From NCBI GenBank assembly GCA_001692895.1, contig KV748234.1, forward strand, positions 558,001 through 622,000: a stretch of 64,000 nucleotides of DNA, read 5' to 3'. Position numbers and translations under genes: made by a program. The stretch's first letter is position 1; each line of letters begins with the position of its first letter. This document shows positions 22,880 through 34,500 of the stretch, piece after piece. The stretch is from Cenococcum geophilum 1.58 (lineage: Eukaryota; Ascomycota; Dothideomycetes; Gloniales; Gloniaceae). The notes under the pieces are model-generated. The model made no database searches and was not told where the DNA came from. It saw nothing but the letters and a program-made list of their open reading frames with translations.

Positions 22880-24060
22880 TGGCGACTTGCGCTATAACCC
22901 CTTAACTTCTCTAGCCTCTTTAACTCCTCCTAAGACCTAGTTATATACTACCTAAATAAAATATATACTAACCTTAACTATCCTACAGCTCCGGAGGCTC
23001 GTATTAGATAGTTTTAAACCCCAAAATATTAAGCATTAGACGGAAATACTTACCCGTACTATATACCAACTCCTTAGGGGAAAGAATCCCTATATTTAGT
23101 AGGTTAGGGCGCTTCGCCAACTAGTTTATAGAATAGGGGATATTATACTTATTGCAAAAACTAGCTTTAGTAAAAGTATTATATTCTATACTTTCTTAGT
23201 CTTAATTGGCTAGATTATAATATAGCTTATCCTATTAAGTAAGCTAGGCAAGGAATAAGTTAAGTTAATTTATTAATACCCTAGTATAAACCTATACTTA
23301 ATATTAGCGGATACAAAATTCTAGAACCCTTAACTGCTTAAGGATATTAAAAATGGTGTATATACCTATATACTACTTAGGCTAGAGTAAGCTATATCTC
23401 CTAAATTTTAAAAGATTTTATAGAATCTAGTTTTTTAGTATTAAGTTAGACTGGTAGCTATTAACGAGTGTTATATACTCTACTAGTAAACGGGGTTTTA
23501 TAGCGACTTTATCTTAATCTATAAGCTACGCCGGTCTCTCCTATTAAGTATTACTTTCTTTAACTGCTTTATAACTATAGATATTAAAACAGAGTAAGTA
23601 GTAAAAAAATATAGTAGGTTTTAGCCGGAAGGAACTAAACTAGATATATTAGAGATTATCTGCACGTTTATTAACTAACTAGATATCTTAATTTATATGT
23701 TTTTAATACTAAAAGAAAAGATAAACTGCTATAAGCAGTTATACTTCTTACTTAACTAAGCAGTTATACTTCTTACTTAACTAAGCAGTTAAGTCTTTAG
23801 GCGGTAGCTTAACCCCTTAAAAAATCCTAAAAACAATTATATTTCTTAATGGTAGAAGACGTATTACAGCAGTCTTTTAGTACCTTAAGAAGTCTCTTAT
23901 TTAGAAGAGCTATTTAGTATATCTTGCAAACCAAATAGTTGGGATATATATATCTTATATAGCGAAGCATAATTAGAATAGAATATATAATATCTTCCGC
24001 AATAAGCAATTGGATATTCGGATTATAGTAGCTACGACTACTCTTGGAATAGGTATAGTG
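22880..24060 (+). pseudogene. RecQ-like SF2 helicase, RIP-degraded (copy 2)
   Basis: A frame holding ALRQLVYR-like sequence leads to a Walker A remnant at 23154-23180 (AKTSFSKSIIF, Gly mutated to Ser). Motif II is at 23454-23475 (VAINECY for VAIDECH), and a motif III-like FFNC...T follows about 100 bases later. In another frame, KTIIFLNGRRRITAVF (~23830) resembles motif IV and VATTTLGIGI (24028-24057) motif V. Motif VI is not found, so the 3' part is lost or replaced. Codon changes are RIP-type (Asp to Asn, His to Tyr, Gly to Ser), with at least one indel. It belongs to a different subgroup from copy 1. It would have been an ATP-dependent DNA helicase. Confidence 0.65.
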
Positions 24061-24225
24061 TAAGCTTTGCAGGTGTGGGAATTGAACGAGCGACTTAATT
24101 ATAAATCTATGGAAATCAAGTGGTATAAATACATGAAAGTAGACCCCGAACTCCGAAGCCTATAACTCATTTCTAACGTATCTGAGACATACGAGGGTAG
24201 TGCTGACGCAGGTGAAACAGGGTAA
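24061..24225 (+). pseudogene. Unassigned coding fragment with little RIP
   Basis: Directly downstream of helicase motif V and in the same frame, 55 codons contain a single internal stop (24163-24165), a TAA where CAA is plausible. The sequence includes VWELNERLNYKSMEIKWY and KVDPELRSL, then ISNVSETYEGSADAGETG, and ends at 24223-24225. Base composition is clearly less TA-rich than either flank. No family is recognised. It may be a less-mutated part of the helicase gene or captured single-copy sequence. Confidence 0.4.
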
Positions 24226-27200
24226 TATATAAGGTCCGGTAGTCGGTTATATATAGATATCCTAGATATTTATATAGTTGTCTAATGGAATTTCCCAATT
24301 ATAGATAATATTGGAGATCTATAGTAGAGGTTTAGTTGTGTAGTAATGGGTTATAATAAAACTAGAGTAGCTGTATTATTTGTGCTATATTAGGCGTTTA
24401 ATTGGCTAGGATACCAAAAGAAGTTAACTTAAGAAGAAGTTACCAGTTAAATAATATTTAAGCTAAAACGTAGACGTAATATGCTCTTACGCAATCGCCG
24501 GGTAAGTCGGTTATAGTAATTATTTTCTTAGGGGAGCAGTCGCGAGTCCAATTTAGATTATAATAGCAACTTATTGGACTAGTACCCTTATTTAAACCAG
24601 AAACTTAATAGTATAACTACTAACTAGTTAACTAATAAGAATAAAGTTCGTCCCTAGATAAAGCAGAAGATTAAAAGTAGGGACTTTATAAGCGACTATT
24701 GGAGGGCTATACTAAACAGTAACTACTACTATAAATACCTATTTAAGTTTCTCTAGGAGGATAAATGTAATCCTAAGACGCAAACTCCAAAGGTACTACA
24801 GGAGAGTTGTTGTAACGGTATAGGTTATAACCCTAATTTTCTTATTATAACCACTACGCCAACTACTCCTATCTCCCTTTAAAAACTAACCTTGGGCTTA
24901 AAGTAAGGTATTACTCTCTAATAGCTGGCTAAGTAGTATTAAGTATAAGCGGATGAGTTGGTCCTAATAGAAGAGAGATTTACTTTAATGCTTTCTTTAT
25001 ATTTCTTACCTAGTTACTACTAGTAGGTAATTACACGCGCCTTTAATAAGGTTACCTTAGCTACTAAGTTTTCAATATAAACTATAGAAGATCTCCGTAA
25101 GCATTTCCTATTAGGTAAGTAGAAGTATGCTATAACTTAGAGAGAGTAGCTAGTTTAGTTCCTTCGCTAGAATGTAGATAGTATACTGGCTAAGTAGTTA
25201 GAGTTTAGGAAATCTAAGAAACTGGTATCTAGCACTAGTGACTCATTACCTAGGGCTGGTAGCGCTAGTAATAGTAAGCTTACAGCCGACGAATAAAGGG
25301 TATAGGTTATAGAAAAATAAACTAAGATTAATAATAAGACTGCTTTACTAGTTGTATTATAGTAGAAGAAGCTTATAGAGAACTATATACGCTTATTTAG
25401 CTTAGTACTAGAATTCCCCTTTTTAATAGTGGTGCCATCTTTAGCTAAAGGAGTCACTTTATCTCCTCTTAACTAGTGTAGTATGCTATCCCCTCCGCTA
25501 TAGTATAACTAGTCGCTAGGATAAGGTTATAGTGGTTTATACTAGTTGTAGTAGCGAGAAATTAAATATAAGTAGTTGCAGGAACTAGAATTATAGAGTA
25601 GTAAGAGTATAGTGCCGGAGACTAAACTACTAGTACTAAAGACTTAACTAATAGTGCCGGAGACTTAACTAGTGGATTTGTAGACTGCTTCGCTAACTAA
25701 TAGTATAGAGCCTAGCCTGGAACCACCTATAGCTCCTAATAGTGGAACCCGTAGAGGTAGGAAAAGAAGGGTAAAAACTGTAGATTCTACTACTAATAAG
25801 ATACAGTAGGGTTTAGAGGGTATAGCCTCTATCTTATATAGGCAGTTAATATTAGCACCTATTAGTAAGAATATTAGCGGCCTAGTGTTAAAAAAACTAT
25901 AGTAAAGAGATAAGAAATAATGGGCGGAATAGGCGTAAGCGGTTGTTAATACTAAAACCTATATATTTAGGAATGTAGGAGGTATAAATAAAACGGGCTT
26001 GGTATTCCTAAATAGTTTAGCTTTATTATATGCTAAAAGGGTATAAGTAGTTAATCTCTAAGTAAACTTTTATATTAAATTAAACTAGAAAGCAGTTAAG
26101 GAATTAATTAACCTATTTATTTAACTATTCTAAAGGCTATAAGTTACTACTTATTTATCCTAAAAAGAGAACTATAAACCTATCTGTTAAACTATCTACT
26201 AAACTATAATCTACTAGTTATATGTATAATTCCTAAGCAGCTTATAAAATATGCTCCTTATTATTATATATATTTATAAATATAGGCCTAGGCTAACGGG
26301 TTAATTGGGGAAGAGTCTAAGTAGTTAATAATAGAGGATCTTAAGTAGCCTAATTATAAGGAGTAAACCGCTAGGAGAGAGGCCGGTAAGTTAAAGTAGA
26401 AGGAGTTTAAGAGGTTAAAGCTAAAGGAGTAGAGCGTTAGGAGGGAGTTTAAGGAGTTAAGCGAGGATTTATAGATATGCACAAGAGCGGCTAAATTAAG
26501 GAGTTAGGAGGAGCTGGTTGATCTACTAGCGGAGGTATACTATTATACCGCTTTATCCAGTCTAAAAACCAAGCTACCTGTTTTTTTAGAGTTGCTAGTA
26601 AACCGGCCAACTAGTTAACTAAGACTTAAGATATTACTAAAGGAAATTAATAACGTGTGTATTATATTGCTATATAGCGGCAACTTGTTAGAGAATAGAT
26701 TAAGTGGTTATATTTAATAGTTTAGTTAATAGTAAGTGTTAAGACTCACCACTACTATATATTAAGGTGGAAGGAACGCTAAAGTAGTTAACCCGTATAT
26801 AATACTAATTATAATAGCACTTTAATAACTCGCTATATTAAGAAGATTAGTTTAACGTTCCTCTATTAGATAGACTGGTAGTAGTTAAATAGATGTGCTT
26901 AAGGCTATGCTATAAGATGCCGGAGTACTATAACCACAACTAGTTAATGTTAGAGTACTCTTACTAGTTAATGTCCGACCTATAGAGAAGGTATATAGCT
27001 GTTGTTATCTCTCCCTAAAAGGCGTGGGCTTTTTGTTATCCGACAGCTTAATAGGGTTAAACTGCTATAACTTCTATAAGGTATACGGACGTTATTATCT
27101 CTCCCTAAAAAGTGGGGACTGCTTATTATCTAACTACTATAACTACCGCGATTGCTAAGACTGCCAAGACTACTCCTAGCCGGTATTACCCTTATCCTTA

Positions 27201-28328
27201 TTACTACTAATTATAATTAATTTACTAGTATCCTTACTACTTTTATTACTGCTAATTTAAGTTAGCCTACTTAAGAGGCTAAAGCGGATAGCATATAACT
27301 AGAGAGGCTAGTAGCGGTTAACTAGGTTACGGTTTATATCCTAGGTTAACTACTAGCCTACTTAACCCCTGCGAGCAACTGCTGCCCACTTATCTATAGC
27401 GATAGTATTAGAGGTGCCTATTAACTAGTCCTTAATATTATTTAGAGTTACTATATCTACGCCCTTGGGTGGAGTCCAGTCGCGGAGCCTATTAGGGTGG
27501 AGGTAAAGCGATAGCTGTTAAATCCGTAACTTTAGGAACCTAGTAGTATATATCTTAAATAGGTCGAGATAGAGGATATTAAAAAAGTTAATATTAAGGA
27601 GAGAGGAGTTGGGACGGCTAACGAAGCTATTAGGATTATAAATGCTAACTATAGTAAGTAATCTACTATAAGCAGTTAGTAAAACGGTTTTCTTAAGATA
27701 ATAATATAAGAGATATTAGGTACAAACTATGCAGTAACTTAAAGGGGTAGACTATAAGGAGTAAGGAGTTAGTAAGTAGTCGTTAACTATAATAAATAAG
27801 GCGAAGAGAGTAGAAATAAGGGTAGTCTTTAACTGGTAGTTATAGAAGAAGTAGTTAATAATAAGCTAAATAAGTAGTTGGGGGGTGGTGAGCGATAAGC
27901 CGAATAGGTAGTTAAGGGGTTAAGGGGGTAAAGTGCAGCAGTTAAGTTAAGTGAAGTTAAAGTAAAGCAGTTAATAACTTTTATCTTTAGTATAAAATAT
28001 ATTATTAATTGCCTCTATATAATCTCTAAGTGCTAATAGCTTAGTAGTAGTAGTAGATTGCTTCTTATCTTTAGACGAAATAGAAATAATCTTATTAGGT
28101 AGAGTAACATTTTAAAGATTAAATAAGTAAATCTTTTTTTAAGAAGCTCTGTACTATTAGTAAGAATATTAATAGACTTAAATTAACTATTATAATTACT
28201 ATTAACTGCTTAAATATATATATAACCCTTAGCCTAGAGATAGTATATAAGACTAAATATATTAGCAAGTGCTAACTTTTTACTATATTTGGAATTGGCT
28301 CTTTAACTAAATAAAGTCTTTAGTATAG
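24226..28328 (+). pseudogene. Unassigned RIP-degraded coding region
   Basis: Long plus-strand frames interrupted by RIP-type stops indicate former coding sequence, but no family is recognised. Visible pieces: a Ser/Pro/Gln-rich stretch (~25180-25700), a basic GTRRGRKRRVK tract (~25745-25780), and a Lys/Glu/Arg-rich, probably coiled-coil stretch (~26330-26530). At ~27005-27140 there is a duplicated Cys/Tyr-rich segment. The Gypsy element E6 is inserted at its right end (duplication TATAG), so 34501-36890 may be its continuation. It could be a retroelement Gag-like gene or the C-terminal part of a large element protein. Confidence 0.35.
27010..27137 (+). repeat. Duplicated ~46-bp Cys-coding segment
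   Basis: TTATCTCTCCCTAAAA occurs at about 27014 and again 78 bp (26 codons) later, with similar flanks (GTGGGCTTTTTGTTATC versus GGGACTGCTTATTATC). In-frame spacing and encoded Cys/Tyr residues suggest two decayed zinc-knuckle-like repeats. Confidence 0.45.
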
Positions 28329-28531
28329 TGTCACGGCTAGCTTCCCGTGGGAGCGGTTTGATAGATTAAGTAATAATAAGGGGCTATATTATGAATAGAC
28401 TAAGGTAAGGGCTTGAAGAAAGGGGCGCGGTAGACGACTATGTATATGTTCGGTCGTCGGGGCAACGTTAAAGCAACGTTGATCCGTGACCGACGACGCC
28501 TCGATAGTAGCTATGTAGACGAACCGTCACA
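28329..28531 (-). repeat. E6 left LTR
   Basis: Starts TGTCACGGCTAGCTTCCCGT and ends GAACCGTCACA. It contains a GGTCGTCGG...CCGACGACG inverted pair around a duplicated GCAACGTT. Confidence 0.92.
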
Positions 28532-31500
28532 TCACCCCCCTTTAAGCCAGGAGGATCGCCCTCGATCCTTATAGTCAGGCTCTCCTTATCTATCTCGCCC
28601 TTCCGTCCTTTTTTGCTTTATTGTCTTCCTCTAAGGGCTCTAGATCTACGTCCTTATAATACACCTCTAGCCATTATATTAGCTGTATAGGTGGTCTAGT
28701 ATTATGGGGTCTCTCGTCGTGGAACGCCTTAATCTTATAGGGGGGCGCCGATAAAGCCGTCTGCGTTATACCAGGTATTATTTAGGTCGTGGCCTACCTA
28801 GTTAACCTTATACTGTAGCCTTCTATAGTAGGTTTTACTAGTAAGGATCTTATTAATCTTGTATTCCGGCTTGCTATTAATTAGGATTGGCTTCTCTAGC
28901 TCCCTATTTTAGCCCAGCAGGGGGTTATCTAGGTCCTTTCGCAGTTGATTAGTATAGAAGACGTTTAACATCTTTATATTTAGGGGTAGGTCAATAATAT
29001 ACGAGTGTCCTTTTATGCCTAGAATCTTATAGGACCCTATAAGCTATCTATCTAGCTTAATACTCAGTTGGTTAGTAGCCCAGCCCTTCCTAGTAATATA
29101 TACTTAATCGCCTACTCTAAAGTCTAGTTCGTAATAGTGCCTATTTACTTACCTTATCTGTTACTCTTAGGCCTTAGCTAGGTTGTCTCTTACCTATTTA
29201 ACTGCGTCCTAGGTCCTACGTGTAAAGACTTAAGCTTCTTATTATGTTAGCTTTTTATAAGGCGTTAAGGCTGCTTGTATATGTTCCTCCTAGTTAAAGT
29301 AAAGCCTTAGCTTAAATCCTAGCTCTAGCTTATATGGTGCGAAGCTAGTAGATTTATAGGGTAAGATTGCTTGTGCGAAGTCTATATAGGGGAGGAGCTT
29401 TAACTAATTGTCCTAGTAGTGGTTAATAAAGGGCCTTAAGCGTTAGTTAATGTACTAGTTTAGTACTTCTATATTACTATTGGTTTGCGGGTAGCTAAAT
29501 ATAGAGAGCTTTTACTTAACGCCGGTTAGTTTATATAGCTCGTCTGTAAAGGCTAAGATAAATTAGGGTCCTTAATCTAATATAACTGTCTCTAGAAGGC
29601 CGTATACGCGCTAGACGTATTGGTAGTATAGGTTTACTGCGTTAGCTGCGGTAGCAGTTTTATAGTAGGGTAGTAAAAAGGCTCTTTTGCCTAGTCGATC
29701 AACGACTATAAAGACGTTATTAAAGCCCTTTTTATCCGTTAGGAAGGACTTAAAATTAAAAGAGACGTGCTGCTAGCAGCGTTCACTAATTGGTAGGGGG
29801 TGCAGTAGGCCTAGGGTTTTATCGCGGGGTATATAGGTCCTCCTGTAGGTTCTATAGTTTCCTATATAGGTATTGCAGTCTGAGGGTAGTCCTAGCTAAT
29901 AGTATTAGTCTGCTATAAGTTTCCTAGTCTTCGTCTTACCTGGGTAAGCGGTTACCTAGTAGGAGTATACCTCTACAATAAGGTAGGTATGGAGGTAATT
30001 AGTATTAGGGACTATTAGCTTGCTAAAGCGGGTTAGTAGTCCTCCTTAAAGTTTCTAGCCCTTTTGGTCTTGCTTGGCTAGTTAATATAGCCCTACTAGC
30101 GACTCGCTAGTTTAATTGGCCTAGAGGATCTAATTAACCAGCTTATACGGTTCCTATTTGTAACTTACTGCGACTAGGGGGTCCTTAGAGGTTAACTCTA
30201 GTGTAGTAATTATAAGGGCGGGGTTAATTAGGTATATAGTGCGTGCGGCTATATTCTTCTCTTTTTACGTCTTTAGGTCCTCTTACTTTTATAATAGGGT
30301 ATTAGCTACTATATTTGCCGTGCCTGGCCTATATATAATCTGCATATAGAAATCAGCTAGCAGGTCTACCTAGCGGGCTTACTGTAGACTTAGCAGCCTC
30401 TTGGTTGTAAAGTACTTAAGGGCTTAATAATCTGTAATTACCACAAAGGGTGTATATTGGAGGCCGATAAGGTGACCTCGCCATTCCTGTAGGCCTCTTA
30501 TCACCGCTAGCATCTCTTTATCGTGGATCTTGTACCGCATCTCCGTAGGAGATATTATCTTTAAGAAGAAGGCTACTAGCTTCTAGGTCCTATTGTCTTG
30601 CAGCTAGTTTAGTACCCCAGCTACTACTCCGTCACTCGCGTCTATCTCTATATAGGTGTTTCAGAACGGTAAGTAGTGCTTAATTATACTGCTAGATAGC
30701 ATAAGGGCCTTAACTCGCTTAAAGGCTTTAAGCTCTTCCTCCCCTAGCGGGTGCTATGCTCCCTTCTTTATAAGCTTACTAAGCGGTTATATAACTCAGC
30801 CGTAATCCTTTAAGAAGGCCTAGTAGAAGTTATAGAATTCTAGGAAGGATTATATCCCTTTTACGGAGGTAGGGGGTTCCTAATCCTTAATTATAGATAG
30901 CTTATTGGTGTCTATAGTAACCCCGTTAGTACCAATAACAAAGCCTAGGAACTTTGTCTTAGTAACGTTAAACTTACTCTTTTTAATATCCGCTTATAAG
31001 CCTGCCTCTTAAAGCTTTTACAGGACCTTCTTAATATAGACTTCGTGCTCTAGTAGGTTGTCTAAGTAGATTAGGATGTCGTCTATATAGGCTGTATAGA
31101 AATCGTCTAGGTAGTCGAAAAGGACATTATTAATAAATCTCTAGAAGGACGTAGGGCCGTTATATAGTCTAAAGGGTACGATATAGTACTTATATAATCC
31201 GTATCTTATACGAAAGGTGGTTAACTCCTCTACCTCTTCCTTTAGCTATATACGGTAGAAGGCCTACCAAACGTCTAGCTTAGTAAAGATCTTAGCTCTT
31301 AATAGCCTAGTTAATGTCTCCTTAATTAATAGCAGCGGGTAGCGGTCCTTTTTAGTAATTGTATTAAGCTTTTGAAAGTCAACGTAGAATCGCCACCCCC
31401 CTTTTGGCTTTTTAGTAAATAGGACTAGAGCTATAAAGGGTGCATCGTTTAGTATAATAAACCCCTTTTGTAGGTGCTCCTATAGGTAGGCCTTAACTAG

Positions 31501-31653
31501 CTCTAGCTGTTTTAATAACATATTATATAGCGGGCTAGGGGCTAGTTCTCTACTACTGCTTTTAAGAACAATATTATAGTCTACCCCCTCGCGATATAGT
31601 GATAGCATATTGGAGGTAGCTTTTAAGAAACCGTTAGCGTACTCTTAATAGGG

Positions 31654-31917
31654 CTATAGTAGCTTTTCGTAGATAAGCTGGCGGAGTTCTTCCTTATTAT
31701 CTGGTAGCGTGTCCTGTCCCTTTCTATCTTCTATTAGCCGGTCAATCTTATAGAGGCTAGTAGATCTAATTACTACGCCTTTATGCTTTGCTCTATATAA
31801 GAATCTCCTAGCCTTAAGTAACGCGATATCCGCAGCTCTAATATCCGCGATAGGCGAGAACTGCCTTACTCTCGGCTTTAGTAGTAAGGCTAGCTTAGGG
31901 TAGAGCTGGTTTTGCAT
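31654..31917 (-). CDS. E6 polyprotein fragment (protease-RT region), open 87 codons
   Basis: An 87-codon stretch of the E6 pol frame that escaped stops. The segment LYKIDRLIEDRKGQD and the preceding RRFLYRAKHKGVVI fit the linker between the Gypsy protease and reverse transcriptase. It is a fragment of a degenerate polyprotein and not an independent gene. Confidence 0.6.
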   Translation of the reverse strand: MQNQLYPKLALLLKPRVRQFSPIADIRAADIALLKARRFLYRAKHKGVVIRSTSLYKIDRLIEDRKGQDTLPDNKEELRQLIYEKLL

Positions 31918-34292
31918 CTTCCTTATTGCGTCTTAGGTATCAATCCTCTAGGTATACTTATAGTCGTATAGGGCTCGTTTTGATGTAATTTTAGTAGGAG
32001 GCTTTTTCTCTTAAAGCTTTTTAATTGCGGCTGTACGTTTAAGAATACGTTGGGGCGTAGGCACAGGCTCTTGATCTAGCAGTGCGTCTCTTTAATCTGC
32101 ATCTTTCTAGTGATCCTTATTAATTGGCGGGGGAAAGAGCTCCTTTCTTGGTATAATTACGTCCTACCTGCTATAGTAGTTCCTCTTAGTTGGCCATACT
32201 AAGGCCTGGTGTTTGCAGTTAATAAGGGCCCTAGTTTTCTTAAACCACCTATAGCTAATAAGAAGATCGTGGTGGCCTATATTGCAGAATAGGAACTATA
32301 TAGGGGCTTATTAACCGTCTATAACTAGGTTCGCCTTAAAGAGCTATCTAATTATGTCTATCTGCTAATTATTATAGCTAGACACGGTAACTCCTTGTCC
32401 TTTAATCTTATAGAGCTTTAGTTATAGTTATTACTTAATAATTAGTAGTAGCTTATAGTGTATAAAGGCCTTTCTACCCGCACTAGAGTTGAGCAGGCTT
32501 ACTATATTAAGAGCTACGCCACCTAGCGTGATCCTATATAGCATTATAAGGGCTACGCCTCCTAAGATCTCCTTTAGCTGTACGGGCGCTGTGTTAATTG
32601 CTTTGGTCTACTCTAGGCAGGAGACTTCTCCTAAAGCTGCTTATTTTCTAATTCCGCCAAGTTAGTAACTATCTTATACTCTTTGCTTTAGTTAATTGCT
32701 TTAGCTTCTATCTTCTTCGGCGCTATATAATCCTTAGAATAGTATCCTTACTTGCTATAGTTAAAGTAGGTAACTGGCGCTCTTGCGGCTGGTACTAAAG
32801 TCGGAGACTACTAGGAAGGGAGGGGACCCTTAGTCTCTTTAGCGCCCCTAGTAGATGCTCTCTTCGTAGCCTAGGCTGCTCTATGGTTACTTTGTTTCTT
32901 ACCTATCTGCTTTAGACCTTAGGCGTACTGTTAAGTAGTCTTATAATAAGCGTGGAAGCTACAGTCTTCGTCTACCACCTTAACTTCTATTTAGACGCGT
33001 AGGCTATCGTAAAGCTTATTATAAAGCTCCTCTTTCTATTAATCTTATGGCATCCTTAAGATATTTGCTAGCCGTATAAAGTTAGATTAGAAATTGTTAA
33101 AGTCTCCTAGGTACGGCATCTTAAGGCCTTTAAGTTCCTGCTAGGCCTTAATGCGGCAATTTAGGTCCTTAAAGACGTTCTCTAGGAACTTAAGTACCTC
33201 TTTACTAGTAGGGTTGCGTTCCGCGTCGCGCTCTGCCTCTAGATAAGGTAAGAGGTGGTTATAAGCTTTGCCTCCTACACGCGTCTTAATATACGCTACT
33301 TTTATATCTTCTTCTTGGCCTAGGTCGTCCCGGTAAAACTAGTCTACATTAGATTAAAGCTTATTTTATACGTGGCCGCTCTAGGCCTAATAGGTAGGTT
33401 CTTTTCTATCTATAAGCATAGGTAGATTTAGGAACTTTGCTATGCGTCCTAAGCCCATAACACTGCTCATCTAAGAGAGTGGTGTCCCTTCTTAAATCGT
33501 CCGTAACGGTATGCTTTCTTACTTACTGTTTTCCCGATCTGGGGCTTATATAGTAACCTTACGGCCTATCCTTAATATCTTCCAATTGGCCTTGCGGAGC
33601 TTGTTAGTCCTATTATCTAGGTGCTCCTTAAGCTCCGCTATCTTTACCTCGGCCTCCTCTTTTGTATTAATAGCCTTATACGCGTGGTTATTTATAAGAC
33701 GCTATAGTATAGCAATCTACTGTTCCAACGCCTTCCTTTATATTCCCTAGAGCCTTAGCTCCTCCACAAGTTCGGTTATAGGTATCTTGGCTAGGCTTTA
33801 GGTAGTCGCGGCTGTAAACTCCCTTTTAGTCTCTATCTTAAAGTATATAGGGTTCTTACCGTCTTTCGATTGTGCTATAAGACGGTCCTATTTACTCTTT
33901 ATATCGTCTGAAAGCTCTATCTTACCATAGTACGGTTAGAGCTCTGGCGGCTTAAGTATTGCATCTACAGGTTCCTCGCAACCTGCTAGCGCTAGGTCAA
34001 TAGCTATCTCTAGTGCACTAGGCCTTAATGCGCTCTTTCTTGCCATAGTATCTCTTTGCTTCCTTAGGCAAGTCCTCTTACTACTAAGATTGTAATTAGG
34101 GTGATCCTTTTAATCTAATTACCGCAGTTTCTTCTTTTAGCTGCTTAATCTACTGTCGCAATTGCCTGCCTTAAGCAGGGCTTAGAGGGTCGGTTGGTTT
34201 ATAGTTGTGGTAGTAGAACTAGCTACGCGTTTAACCGTTGGACCTAGTATTATATCGCCTCTATAGGCCAATTAGGGTTAACCTTAGTCTAA

Positions 34293-34495
34293 TATCACGG
34301 CTAGCTTCCCGTAGGAGTAGTCTAATAGATTAAGCAACAATAAGGGGCTATATTATGAATAGACTAAGGTAAGGGCTCGAAGAAAGGGGCGCGGTAGACG
34401 ACTATGTATATATTCGGTCGTCGGGGCAACGTTAGGGCAACGTTGATCCGTAACCGACGACGCCTTAATAGTAGCTATGTAGACGAACCGTCACA
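34293..34495 (-). repeat. E6 right LTR
   Basis: Matches 28329-28531. It starts TATCACGG, with the terminal TG mutated to TA. Differences from the left LTR are mostly transitions. Confidence 0.92.
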
Positions 34496-34500
34496 TATAG

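Larger units (their letters stand above)
28324..34500 (-). mobile_element. Gypsy-type LTR retrotransposon E6 (6,167 bp)
   Basis: Two 203-bp LTRs (28329-28531, 34293-34495) flanked by the 5-bp duplication TATAG. Coding sense is minus. Near 32735-32780 a Gag zinc knuckle reads YFNYSK-stop-GYY, a CxxC...H motif with Cys and His turned to Tyr by RIP. A protease/RT spacer remains open at 31654-31917, with LYKIDRLIEDRKGQD. The RT active site is intact as AYIDDILIY near 31075-31100. Integrase and RNase H should lie at 28.6-30.9 kb but are full of stops. RIP is milder than in the surrounding DNA. It is dead as an autonomous element. Confidence 0.92.

Noticed and set aside
24070..24135. tRNA-like TGGGAATTGAAC sequence on the minus strand
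   Set aside because: The T-arm stem does not pair and no acceptor or anticodon stems form; the stretch reads better as plus-strand coding.
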